DNA of 50,136 bases, from positions 1 through 50,136 of the forward strand of contig NZ_JMLK01000027.1 in assembly GCF_000686725.1 (NCBI RefSeq). Reading direction: 5' to 3'. The notes under the pieces were generated by a model. That model was not told the origin of the DNA. It did not search any database and saw nothing but the letters and a program-made list of their open reading frames with translations. Source of the stretch: Clostridium akagii DSM 12554. GTDB lineage: Bacteria > Bacillota > Clostridia > Clostridiales > Clostridiaceae. Below, one piece after another: positions 8,228 to 15,838 of this stretch. The position numbers were made by a program, and so were the translations under genes. Within the stretch, counting starts at the first letter, position 1; each line of letters begins with the position of its first letter.

Positions 8228-8523
8228 TTAACTTACAAGTATGATTAAAATAACTACTAGGTTTCCATCCCACTCATAAGGCTCAAATTTGTTATCTGTA
8301 AATACATAACTTGTAACATCAACATCTGTATCGCCAATGGTTAAATCACTTTCTAAAACACATATGACTTTATGGTGAAATTTCTTACCCTTTAGTTCAA
8401 TTGCATCAATAATACTTTTATCTTCTGAATTTAATTCTAAGCTTCCAGAAAAAGGACATTTTCTAAATCAGATTTTAGTTGTGGAAAAGAGGATGATAGA
8501 TTTTTAACATCATGATTTTTCAT
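8228..8523 (-). pseudogene. Small hypothetical protein with one frameshift
   Basis: The ATG at 8521-8523, after an AAGAGGT ribosome site, opens MKNHDVKNLSSSFPQLKSDL. That frame soon ends. The next frame carries on as KCPFSGSLELNSEDKSIIDA, then KKFHHKVICVLESDLTIGDT and YVFTDNKFEPYEWDGNLVVI, to a TAA at 8228. A single shift near 8465 would restore about 98 residues. I do not recognise the family. It lies at the 3' edge of the accessory cluster. Confidence 0.5.
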
Positions 8524-8628
8524 ACACTTTACCTCTTATCAGGACTAATTGTTCTTTAAGCTTTCTGTTTTCATTTTCTAATTTGCTAATAATATCTAGT
8601 ATATTATAACTTGTACATCTCCTGTTAT

Positions 8629-9630
8629 TTACTGTCTGCCTTTTTTAAATAAATCTATAGATTCATATGTATCAAGTCTCTCAGTAACATCAAAAAGGCG
8701 CATTTTTTGTCCGTCTATCAGTATTTCAGGATTTTTAATGGCTTCTTCACAATCATTATCGTGCATTCCTGATCTTTTCAATGCTTCTGCAATGTTTAAC
8801 TTGGAAAGAGAAAATTCTGTGCCCTTGATATATTGTAAAAAATTAAAAATTTCACTCATTGCTTCAAAAGGACCCGCTGATAGGTGAATACAGTTATTAG
8901 CTACATTCACTTTCTCTAATCCAAATTCATTAGCATTGTTATACATTATATTGCGCATAGAGCCACTCTCAGCCTTTTCTGGGAATGTGTTACCTAACAT
9001 ATATTTTCTCATTATCCTCCAAGGAAAATTAGAATTAATCAAAAGTACTATTGTATGTCGACCAGCTTTTGTGAAATGATTTAACTGCGCTGGGTGAAAA
9101 CCATTAACTAAAATGATATCTTGGCTTTTTATCTTATTTTTTTGAACATACAAGCCATTTCTAATTTTAACAATTTCTCTCGACATCCATACACCGTTTA
9201 ATTCTGAAGTGCTCATTGATTCATTTTCTCCCAAATACTCATGCCCTCCACGAATTGGTATTGATTCATCTGCTCCAAGTGTCTTACGAATATCTGATTT
9301 TTCTCTGAAGTTGAGTAATTTTGAAGATTTTCTCGACATAATGTTTATTAATCCGAAATGTCGATCTAACATCTTTGTTTCACGAATTCCTTTTCCTGAA
9401 AAATTATAAACCCCCGCTATATCGGCTTCATAACTATCAAGAATTTCAATTATTGTATTGACAACTTTAGCTGTTTTTCTTTCACAATTCATAAAAAATA
9501 CTTCCGGCTTTATGAACATAAGTAACTGATTTTGTTTATCCGTACTGCAATTGAAATTTTCTATTAAATGCGTTTTTGAATGAAATACTGAATCAACAAT
9601 CCTGGAGCCTATGGTTTTCAATTTTAGCAA
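8629..9630 (-). CDS. Long NDP-kinase-like protein with internal insert
   Basis: NDP kinases move the terminal phosphate from ATP to nucleoside diphosphates through a His intermediate. This 333-residue protein shows the family's blocks in order: QLLMFIKPEVFF (about residues 35-46), then LNHFTKAGRHTIVLLINSNF, then KYMLGNTFPEKAESGSMRN, then NCIHLSAGPFEAMSEIFNFL, where His matches the phosphorylated His of the N-x-x-H-x-S motif. An insert of about 95 residues separates the first block from the rest, and about 70 residues follow. Normal enzymes have about 140-150 residues. The start is TTG at 9630 behind AAAGGAG. It is the last intact gene of the minus-strand cluster. The substrate is unknown, and a nucleotide-like phosphoacceptor is inferred. 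Confidence 0.6.
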   Translation of the reverse strand: MLKLKTIGSRIVDSVFHSKTHLIENFNCSTDKQNQLLMFIKPEVFFMNCERKTAKVVNTIIEILDSYEADIAGVYNFSGKGIRETKMLDRHFGLINIMSRKSSKLLNFREKSDIRKTLGADESIPIRGGHEYLGENESMSTSELNGVWMSREIVKIRNGLYVQKNKIKSQDIILVNGFHPAQLNHFTKAGRHTIVLLINSNFPWRIMRKYMLGNTFPEKAESGSMRNIMYNNANEFGLEKVNVANNCIHLSAGPFEAMSEIFNFLQYIKGTEFSLSKLNIAEALKRSGMHDNDCEEAIKNPEILIDGQKMRLFDVTERLDTYESIDLFKKGRQ

Positions 9631-9679
9631 TCCAGCTCCTTTACTATTTATTTATTTTTTGAATTACCCAAAGTTATAT

Positions 9680-9785
9680 GATATTCATCAAAATATACCT
9701 AGTTTCCTGCTTAAAAACAACATTCTTATTAAATATTTTTCATTATGATGGATTTAAAAGTTTAGCCGCTCATTGGTAATATTCC
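9680..9785 (-). pseudogene. Remnant of the 3' end of a second CYTH-like gene
   Basis: The minus strand reads YQ, stop, AAKLLNPS, followed by about 45 nt that also match. It is a degenerate copy of the end of the CYTH-like gene at 11194-12015 (YQRAAKLLKLL) and of the sequence just after its stop. The match was found by comparing 9690-9785 with 11143-11235. Confidence 0.65.
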
Positions 9786-9789
9786 TCTA

Positions 9790-9995
9790 TGACAATTATT
9801 TTATCTAAATACTTACAAAAATTGTTTACTAAACTCAACAGTTTGTCCTTATTTTAGTGTTTAAATTAGTATTCTAACTTCCTGGAAAATAAATAATGCT
9901 TTCGTATAATTTTTAATTTATGTTTTCTAAATCTTAAATTTTTTTCTCCACCTACTGTCCCAGTGCAAATCTTAATGTCACTATTCTTACTACTC
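9790..9995 (-). pseudogene. Remnant of the middle of a second radical SAM gene
   Basis: The minus strand carries SKNSDIK, then KLYESIIYFPG, then KYLDK in different frames. They match SKNSDIKFRIG, KLYEYIVYFPEK and KYLDKTS of the radical SAM gene at 12111-12989 in the same order, with a deletion of about 50-60 nt and several stops. Its first bases run into the 3' end of the thymidylate-kinase-like gene, which takes its stop codon from this junction. Confidence 0.7.
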
Positions 9996-10646
9996 ATCAA
10001 AGGACCATATTTTATTGTTTTCATTTATTGATAGTTCACATCTATTACAAATAGCTTGCATTAACTGCTCATGTATATCTACCCGAGTCTTTGAAGCATC
10101 AATTTTCGCCCAATTATTTTCTGAAAATTGCTTACATCTTATCTTCTCATATATTATTGATACATTTTTTAATAACTTCGTGTCTTTTTCAAACCTATCA
10201 AGAACACCATTTTGTAGTTTTTTTCTTCTTGAAGATTCATCTGGTGTTATATCCAGGTAAAATACAATTGATGGGAGTGGAAGAGATAAATTTTTTATAA
10301 TTTCAATAGCATTGTCAAAGTTAAAACCATTTGAACATTGGTATGCTATTGTAGATGGATAATATCTATCTAGGATAACAAAGTTACCAAGTTCTAGTTG
10401 CTTCTTAATTTCAGCCTTATCTCTTACCATATCCAAAAGATGTAGCAGAAACTGTTCTTCAACACATAAATCTATACTATTAAACAAGAATTTTTTTATG
10501 ATTTCACCGTACTTTGATGTATATTTGGGATATGTGAAAACATATGCCTCATATCCCAATGACTGTAACCTTTGTTTAAGCATTTTTGCTTGTGTAAGTT
10601 TGCCTGAACCATCTAATCCTTCTAGGTTAATTAACAATCCCCTCAT
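9990..10646 (-). CDS. Thymidylate-kinase-like nucleoside monophosphate kinase
   Basis: The protein has 218 residues and the P-loop kinase fold of thymidylate kinase, which phosphorylates dTMP to dTDP. The Walker A region reads EGLDGSGKLTQAKML, with Leu where most members have Ser or Thr. DRYYPSTIAYQ is the DR(Y/H) substrate-binding block, and SSRRKKLQNGVLDRFE resembles the lid. The start is the ATG at 10644-10646, with AAGGGGG 8 nt upstream; a GTG three codons earlier sits too close to that site. The last codons and stop lie at a recombination junction with the radical SAM remnant, so the C terminus may be altered. The context with radical SAM and NDP-kinase-like genes suggests a special substrate; that is inference. 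Confidence 0.75.
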   Translation of the reverse strand: MRGLLINLEGLDGSGKLTQAKMLKQRLQSLGYEAYVFTYPKYTSKYGEIIKKFLFNSIDLCVEEQFLLHLLDMVRDKAEIKKQLELGNFVILDRYYPSTIAYQCSNGFNFDNAIEIIKNLSLPLPSIVFYLDITPDESSRRKKLQNGVLDRFEKDTKLLKNVSIIYEKIRCKQFSENNWAKIDASKTRVDIHEQLMQAICNRCELSINENNKIWSFDE

Positions 10647-10756
10647 TTGTAACACCCCCTTTTATTTTAAAGTACTTAATTAAGTCTTGTTCAAATTGGT
10701 TCATAAAATATTTTTAAACTCTTTACATAAGAATTTATACTAAATTTAGAATGATT

Positions 10757-11023
10757 TTATTTGCTTTTCCGATCATAATTTAATTTCATTATAAAAACAC
10801 AAACCACTATGATCAATGAAATTAAATTACTAATAATAAGCGATTGTGATTGTTTGAAAAACCCATATACCACCCATAGTGAAATACATGTCATTTGCAA
10901 TATCAGCATAAACTTTGAAAGATCATTGGCTCGTTTTGTTTTATATGTTTTAATAAATTGTGGAAGAAAAGAAAATATCATTACAAAACCAGCCACGAAA
11001 CCTATTATTTCGATTTTATCCAT
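10757..11023 (-). CDS. SemiSWEET-type PQ-loop transporter
   Basis: The 88-residue membrane protein has three transmembrane helices. Residues 4-24 (IEIIGFVAGFVMIFSFLPQF) contain the PQ motif, residues about 40-57 form the second helix, and residues about 62-82 form the third. PQFIKTYKTKRANDLS matches the loop after helix 1 in SemiSWEETs. SemiSWEETs dimerise to carry small sugars down their gradient. The gene sits between the CYTH-like and thymidylate-kinase-like genes on the same strand. In this setting it could export or import a nucleoside or sugar derivative; that is inference. Confidence 0.85.
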   Translation of the reverse strand: MDKIEIIGFVAGFVMIFSFLPQFIKTYKTKRANDLSKFMLILQMTCISLWVVYGFFKQSQSLIISNLISLIIVVCVFIMKLNYDRKSK

Positions 11024-11193
11024 CTATATACTCCTTATTTATTTCATAATTTTAAAAACAACGATATTTATAAAAAAATCAAAAACTATTTTATGAATAA
11101 AGAAATCGATACCGGAAATGTACATATGACAATCGTTCATTCACAGATATCTGACTTCTTGCTTAAAAATAACATTCTTACTATATCTTTTCA

Positions 11194-12015
11194 TTATAAC
11201 AATTTTAAAAGTTTAGCAGCTCGTTGATACTTTGAATCAGTTATTAGATTGAGATTAAATTGCTCCTTAAGCGAATTTGAAAGAATTTCAATAAGTTTAT
11301 GCAAACGCGGATCATTTACCATATCATCATCAACATGTGGATATATTGGTATTTCAATTTCACTAAACATAAATTTTTCTCTTTTCTCAAGTGGGAGCCG
11401 CATATTGTATACACTAACACGGTCCATAGAACATCTTAAAGCATCCCGTTTATCAATCCAAACAAAAAAAGGATGTCGGTGCTGTTCAATGCAAATTGCA
11501 GGTGATAAATCTTCGCCGACTATTCCAGTAAGCTCCTTAAGTTGAGTTCCGGGATGCTCAATGTCTTTTCTAGCTAACAATTCTTTGACGAAAGCTATAG
11601 CTTTGGGAGAAGTAGGCGAATTCTGTATTGTTCTTTTTGCCTCACCTTCAAATACATATCTATGGTCGCGTCTAACTTTCTGCTCAGTCTCATCTAACTT
11701 AAAAGCACAAAATGCATGTGTTTTAACATCACAGGTAGTTCTCAAAACCATACCCTTGTTCAATAAACGGTAATCATCCGTATCGTAATAAACACCTGTA
11801 TTCAGTCTGGTTCCAATCCTGATACCGTCTTTTTCAGCAATCTCAGCCCCGGGGATTAATTGCCCTATATTTTTAATTGCTTTGTCCAACCATTCATAAT
11901 ATTCTTCATCCTTTGTAGAATTACTGAAATCGAGCTTGACACCTAGTTGATTAAATACTGCAAAGTTTCCGTTCCTTGAATATATAGGTTCTTTAATTTG
12001 ATTTTCTTTTACCAT
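11194..12015 (-). CDS. Diverged CYTH-like (triphosphate tunnel) protein
   Basis: The 273-residue protein resembles CYTH proteins in the block YYDTDDYRLLNKGMVLRTTC, the Y-x-D-T strand followed by the G-x-x-L-R step. A later FSEIEIPIYPH with alternating acidic residues would face the tunnel as metal ligands. KLDETEQKVRRDHRYVFEG supplies the basic residues. The N terminus is longer than usual and the ExExK signature is not evident, so activity is uncertain. The ATG at 12013-12015 follows GGAGGTGCGATA; a start 14 codons upstream lacks a ribosome site. It lies 95 nt downstream of the radical SAM gene. A partial decayed duplicate of the pair lies at 9680-9995. Confidence 0.6.
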   Translation of the reverse strand: MVKENQIKEPIYSRNGNFAVFNQLGVKLDFSNSTKDEEYYEWLDKAIKNIGQLIPGAEIAEKDGIRIGTRLNTGVYYDTDDYRLLNKGMVLRTTCDVKTHAFCAFKLDETEQKVRRDHRYVFEGEAKRTIQNSPTSPKAIAFVKELLARKDIEHPGTQLKELTGIVGEDLSPAICIEQHRHPFFVWIDKRDALRCSMDRVSVYNMRLPLEKREKFMFSEIEIPIYPHVDDDMVNDPRLHKLIEILSNSLKEQFNLNLITDSKYQRAAKLLKLL

Positions 12016-12110
12016 TATCGCACCTCCATAATTTTTAATATCGTTTGCGTCCATCACTGCGCTTTTAATACATCAGATTAATACAAAATGCTAAGAACAA
12101 AAAACTATTT

Positions 12111-12989
12111 TTATACACAATCAATATATTTTGTTCTTAATTGTTCATTTTTCCTATATATACATCTATGTGAACAGGTATATCCTTCTGGATCAATGGT
12201 ATTCTGCCATTTCTCCACCACTTTTTCAGGTTCATATAAAACATTACCTATAACATTTTCATTCGTAGCGTCGTTATTTAAAATTGGAACAAAAACATCA
12301 CCATTTGGCTTAATAAGAAAGTAGCTATTGTTCCTCTTTTCCAATGTGTCATAGATAATACTAGTTTTATCTAAATACTTACCAAGGTTGTCCACTATGC
12401 TCAACACCTTGTCTTTATCTTTAACACGTATAGTAGTATTTTGTTTTTCTGGAAAATAAACAATATATTCGTACAATTTCCAATATATTATACTATCCTT
12501 ATACTTGCTTAATAAAATCTCTATATTTCCCAAATCTCTAAAATTAGTTTCTGTAACCACCGTCCCAATACGAAATTTAATATCACTATTCTTACTAATA
12601 TCTTCTAACATATACTTTGCTGATTCAAAACTCCCATCCCCTCTTAGACTATCATGAATATCTTGAGTGGCACTTTCAATTGGTATCCCAATAGTATCGA
12701 CATATTTTAAAATAGCATCTTTATTTTTTCTATATAAGTCTCCATTAGTAGAGAGACAAATAGCCATACCTTTACCTTTAATGTATTTCAAAATTTCTGA
12801 AATGTCCTCTTTTACTAAAGGTTCACCCCCTGTTATGCCTACGACTTTAACCCCAATATTTTCAAAATTGTCCACCATTTTAAAAATATCAGCGGTTGAC
12901 ATCTCTTGATCTTCTTGTGGCCCATAACAGAACTTACAATGCCTTGTACATTTAGAAGTAATTTGCCAATCAACAATAATAGGTTTCAT
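12111..12989 (-). CDS. Radical SAM protein of unknown substrate
   Basis: Radical SAM enzymes cut S-adenosylmethionine with a 4Fe-4S cluster to start radical chemistry. The 292 residues begin MKPIIVDWQITSKCTRHCKF, with CxxxCxxC completed by CY (CTRHCKFC). GITGGEPLV is the SAM-binding GGEP block, and STNGD and PIESA are the usual later strands. FRIGTVVTETN, IIYWKLYEY and NSYFLIKPNGDVFVPI precede a C-terminal part with a GNVLYEPEKVVEKW segment and three more Cys, as in short SPASM/twitch tails. The start is the ATG at 12987-12989 behind GGAGGAAATATA, not the longer open frame. The neighbouring kinases and tunnel protein point to a phosphorylated nucleoside substrate; that is inference. Confidence 0.8.
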   Translation of the reverse strand: MKPIIVDWQITSKCTRHCKFCYGPQEDQEMSTADIFKMVDNFENIGVKVVGITGGEPLVKEDISEILKYIKGKGMAICLSTNGDLYRKNKDAILKYVDTIGIPIESATQDIHDSLRGDGSFESAKYMLEDISKNSDIKFRIGTVVTETNFRDLGNIEILLSKYKDSIIYWKLYEYIVYFPEKQNTTIRVKDKDKVLSIVDNLGKYLDKTSIIYDTLEKRNNSYFLIKPNGDVFVPILNNDATNENVIGNVLYEPEKVVEKWQNTIDPEGYTCSHRCIYRKNEQLRTKYIDCV

Positions 12990-13280
12990 TATATTTCCTC
13001 CTTTAATTCCAAATTTTGTAAAGATAGTTAGGTAAGCCCCATTAGATACTATTTTTAGGAAATTAATATTTAATATATAAAATATATCATAATTTCTATT
13101 TTTTGTCAATAACACTAAATTTTTATATAATTCATAGAAATTTGTTAAAAGTTATATAATGTCATTACAAAAATTCGAATATTAATACATAAAAAGTACA
13201 TCATTCTGTTTATTTCGTTCAGCGAGACTATCACTATATATTTTGCTCCTAGTTAAAAAGCCCCCCATTACTTTCTATTC

Positions 13281-13916
13281 CTATTTATTCATAATCATAT
13301 CTAATGGTGTTGTAAATATAACTCCCTCCTCAACAATGTTTTTAAGTTTTTCCAATAAATCTTTTAAATTTCTAGTATGAACAACACATTCTATTACAAT
13401 TGGCATTTTCTTACTAAAAGAAAATATTCGTTGTTTTTGAATAACTCTATCTTTACCATATCCAACAATACCCTCCGTAACTGTAGCCCAAATAACATCT
13501 TTCTTTTGAAAAAAGTTCAAAACCTTTTCATACTGTTCCGTTTTGAACCAGAAATTATTTTCTTTAGTATAGATTTTAATCGCAAAATAGTCATATTTTC
13601 CCATTTCTTTTGTCTCCATTCCATTAATTACGCTCACTTGGCCGTGTGGCATATTTTTAATAAGCTCTTGTTTAACTTTACTTATTTGACTATCATCAGC
13701 CACTGTCTCCAAAATAATAGCTAAATTATTAAATACTATGTCTTCAAGTATAAATGAATGCATGCAACTTTGATAATCAAGACTTAGTTCACTACGCCTA
13801 ATTGTAAGTCCTGGAAAGCCTTTTTCCCATAAAAATTCCATTATCCATTTATAAACATTATTATTGTCAGCATTATATTCCTGTTCTCCAACTATTATTC
13901 TTAATAAACTATTCAT
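13281..13916 (-). CDS. Tandem DUF190 (PII-like) protein
   Basis: DUF190 domains are ferredoxin-like folds related to PII signalling proteins. This 211-residue protein has two copies. Residues about 3-100 begin LLRIIVGEQEYNADNNNVYK and include the usual GFPGLTIRR turn. Residues about 108-205 include VTEGIVGYGKD (family form: GIxGFG), QKQRIFSFSKKMPIVIECVV and a final EEGVIFTTPLDMI. The start follows AGGAGG at a rather long distance. CBS-domain sequence that could once have followed it is found 5 kb downstream (7748-8210). Its ligand and role are unknown. Confidence 0.75.
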   Translation of the reverse strand: MNSLLRIIVGEQEYNADNNNVYKWIMEFLWEKGFPGLTIRRSELSLDYQSCMHSFILEDIVFNNLAIILETVADDSQISKVKQELIKNMPHGQVSVINGMETKEMGKYDYFAIKIYTKENNFWFKTEQYEKVLNFFQKKDVIWATVTEGIVGYGKDRVIQKQRIFSFSKKMPIVIECVVHTRNLKDLLEKLKNIVEEGVIFTTPLDMIMNK

Positions 13917-14060
13917 AGTATTAACGAAGACCTCCTATATATGTCATAAAAAATCCTATTGGTGAATAAAAACAGTTATATAAACTCTATCACCATATAT
14001 GATATATGATATATAAATTTAGTTATTTAAAAATTGATTATGTTTAGATATACATTATGT
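13917..14060. other. Intergenic sequence
   Basis: AT-rich region upstream of the DUF190 gene. No clear promoter or RNA is seen, although TATATATGATATATGATATA repeats occur near 13990-14020. Confidence 0.3.
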
Positions 14061-14190
14061 CCTCACCATTGATCTTGTTTTGATTTGACCTACACTTAGT
14101 CCTACTGCAATAAATGTATCTTCTGTTTCTCCAGATTTGTGAGAAATCATAGTAGTATAACCTGCTTCTCCCGTAAACGCTTTAACATAT
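14061..14190 (-). pseudogene. Fragment of an enolase gene
   Basis: The minus strand encodes [20 protein letters not shown] followed by [10 protein letters not shown]. This matches the C-terminal active-site part of enolase (usual form: [28 protein letters not shown]). About four residues are missing after TFIA and no start or end is present, so this is a relic. An intact eno must be elsewhere if glycolysis runs. Confidence 0.75.
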
Positions 14191-14279
14191 GGCATGTTTC
14201 AGCGCTACTTACAATTTTCTCATGAATTTGTTTAATTTACCATAATAATATAATTCTATAAATATATATATAATCCTTC

Positions 14280-14315
14280 AAAAAAAAAAAAAAACCAATA
14301 ATCAAAATTATTGGT
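14280..14315 (-). terminator. Hairpin followed by a long T-run
   Basis: On the minus strand CCAATAAT and ATTATTGG arms are followed by 15 T. No intact minus-strand gene lies just upstream, so it probably served a deleted gene. From 14316 to 14660 no gene is seen. Confidence 0.7.
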
Positions 14316-14667
14316 TACAGTATTATTCTTTCTTGGAGTCTCATTAACATAATTCTGAATCACACCAGCATAGACTTTAGACCATCTTCATAAAGGTATA
14401 TATTTTTTATCCATAAATAATTTGTTATGCTTTACAACGGTAGTTTTACACACTTTTTAAATCTGCGTAATAGTGTACCTTTACAAGAAATTAATGGTTA
14501 TAAAATTATAATACCTTTATAGCTTTTATTATGTTCAATTTTATATTTTAAACATTTTCTGTATAATTACATTTACCCATTATGGATACAACCACATAGT
14601 CATCAATCTAATCAATATGGGTGTACAGCCGACATACGTGTAAAAATCGGCCACACACTTGATATTA

Positions 14668-15003
14668 TGAACTGCACCCTGTCAAGTAGACAATTGAAAT
14701 AATAAAATTGAGTTAAGCGACTAAAGCCCTAAATTCCATGGGGCTAAGGCCTTTTAATCTTTTTTGTAATCGCTTATTATTATAGAAATTGATATATTCA
14801 TCAATTGCGTAAGATATATCCTCATATGTATTATATTTGTGCAAGTAGTATTTCTCACACTTGAGTATTCCCCAAAAGCCTTACATTTGTCCATTATCGA
14901 TACATTTACCCACTCGTGACATGCTTTGTGTCATTCCGGCAGCATCTAATTTATCCTTAAATCCATTTGAGGTATACTGATAACCACGATTACTCCAAAA
15001 TCG
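14668..15003 (-). mobile_element. IS3-family (IS150-like) remnant: transposase C-terminal part and one terminal repeat
   Basis: The minus strand from 15003 to a TAA at 14713-14715 encodes the C-terminal DDE part of an IS3-type OrfB: RGYQYTS, then SRVGKCIDNGQM, stop, GFWGILKCEKYYLHKYNTYE, YINFYNNKRLQKRLKGLSPM and EFRAL. A stop replaces the catalytic Glu codon (DNGQM-x-GFWG). Positions 14668-14692, starting TGAACTGCACCC, look like the outer terminal repeat of this family. The other half of the element is gone, and the remnant abuts a repressor gene fragment at about 15004. It is inactive. Confidence 0.8.
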
Positions 15004-15291
15004 GATACATTATCCAAGCTTTCAAACGTGCTAGGTGTTTCAGTAAATGAATTTTTTGATGATAATGAGAACGTGCATAAACAAGACATGACTATTCATC
15101 AAGAATATGTTGATAAATATAAGATAACTTCTAGGGATAAAAAACAGTACAACGAAGAAATGAAGAAATCCAATGAAGCATTTTTTATGAATGATGAACT
15201 AGATGAAGATTCAAAAAAAGAAATGCTAGACTTAATGTCAGAACTCTTTTGGAAAGCTAAAACTCTTAATAAAAGAAACCCTAAAAATTAG
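15004..15291 (+). pseudogene. C-terminal fragment of an XRE-type phage repressor
   Basis: The open frame reads SDTLSKLSNVLGVSVNEFFD, the end of an XRE helix-turn-helix domain (typical phrase: TLxKLAxxLxVSxxxFF), and then an acidic, Lys-rich tail to a TAG at about 15291. The N-terminal part with the start codon is missing, replaced by the IS3-type remnant. A GTG at 15028 could start an 87-residue protein, but no ribosome site precedes it. The order repressor then ImmA/IrrE peptidase is the usual control pair of integrative elements. Confidence 0.75.
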
Positions 15292-15299
15292 GTGTCGTT

Positions 15300-15761
15300 A
15301 TGATTAATTATAAAGTTAGAGTAAGAAATCTTGTAAGAAAATATAATACACGTAGCCCATATAAACTAGCAAAAAATTTAGGCATTGAAATATGCGAACT
15401 GTATCTTTCGTGGAACATGCCTCTAGGATTTTTCAAGAAGATATTAGGAAAGAAGTTTATAGTAATCAACCTAACAAAGGCTAATAGTGAACATGACAAA
15501 GAATTTGCATTGGCACACGAATTAGGACATGCTATATTTCATTCTTCTGATAATGCTTTTTTTCTCCATGACCATACTTTTTATCAAAGGGGGAAATTTG
15601 AAACTGAAGCTAACAAGTTTGCAGCAGAATTATTAATTAATGAGAACGAAATTGATAAAGATTCTTTAGAAAATCTTTGTGCAAACCAATTAGCCAATTA
15701 TTATGGAGTTCCAGAAGAGTTGATTTTGTACAAGTTTAAATCCAAGCAAAATTATATTTAA
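15300..15761 (+). CDS. ImmA/IrrE family metallopeptidase
   Basis: These zinc peptidases cleave the partner XRE repressor and so release an integrative element from repression. The 153-residue protein contains EFALAHELGHAIFHS, the HExxH zinc site with both His and catalytic Glu, and GKFETEANKFAAELL, whose Glu is the third zinc ligand. The start overlaps the end of the repressor fragment at 8 nt distance. The gene appears intact, yet its repressor partner has lost its DNA-binding half and the excisionase and integrase downstream are broken. It is probably a stranded gene. Confidence 0.88.
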   Translation: MINYKVRVRNLVRKYNTRSPYKLAKNLGIEICELYLSWNMPLGFFKKILGKKFIVINLTKANSEHDKEFALAHELGHAIFHSSDNAFFLHDHTFYQRGKFETEANKFAAELLINENEIDKDSLENLCANQLANYYGVPEELILYKFKSKQNYI

Positions 15762-15838
15762 GGAGGTAGTACATATGTAACCTATATATTTTTTTACTTT
15801 TTCCCAGAACATATGTTCGTTAAAGGAGATGAATTTTT

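Noticed and set aside
12111-12989. Calling the radical SAM protein a prokaryotic viperin.
   Set aside because: The pairing with a thymidylate-kinase-like gene is suggestive and some strand motifs agree. However, the cluster motif is followed by YGP rather than the viperin-like FH, and the tail has SPASM-like Cys. Only a parallel is claimed.
13001-13115. Extended N terminus of the radical SAM frame (42 extra residues).
   Set aside because: There is no ribosome site at that start, while GGAGGAAATATA precedes the ATG at 12989 and the family starts there.
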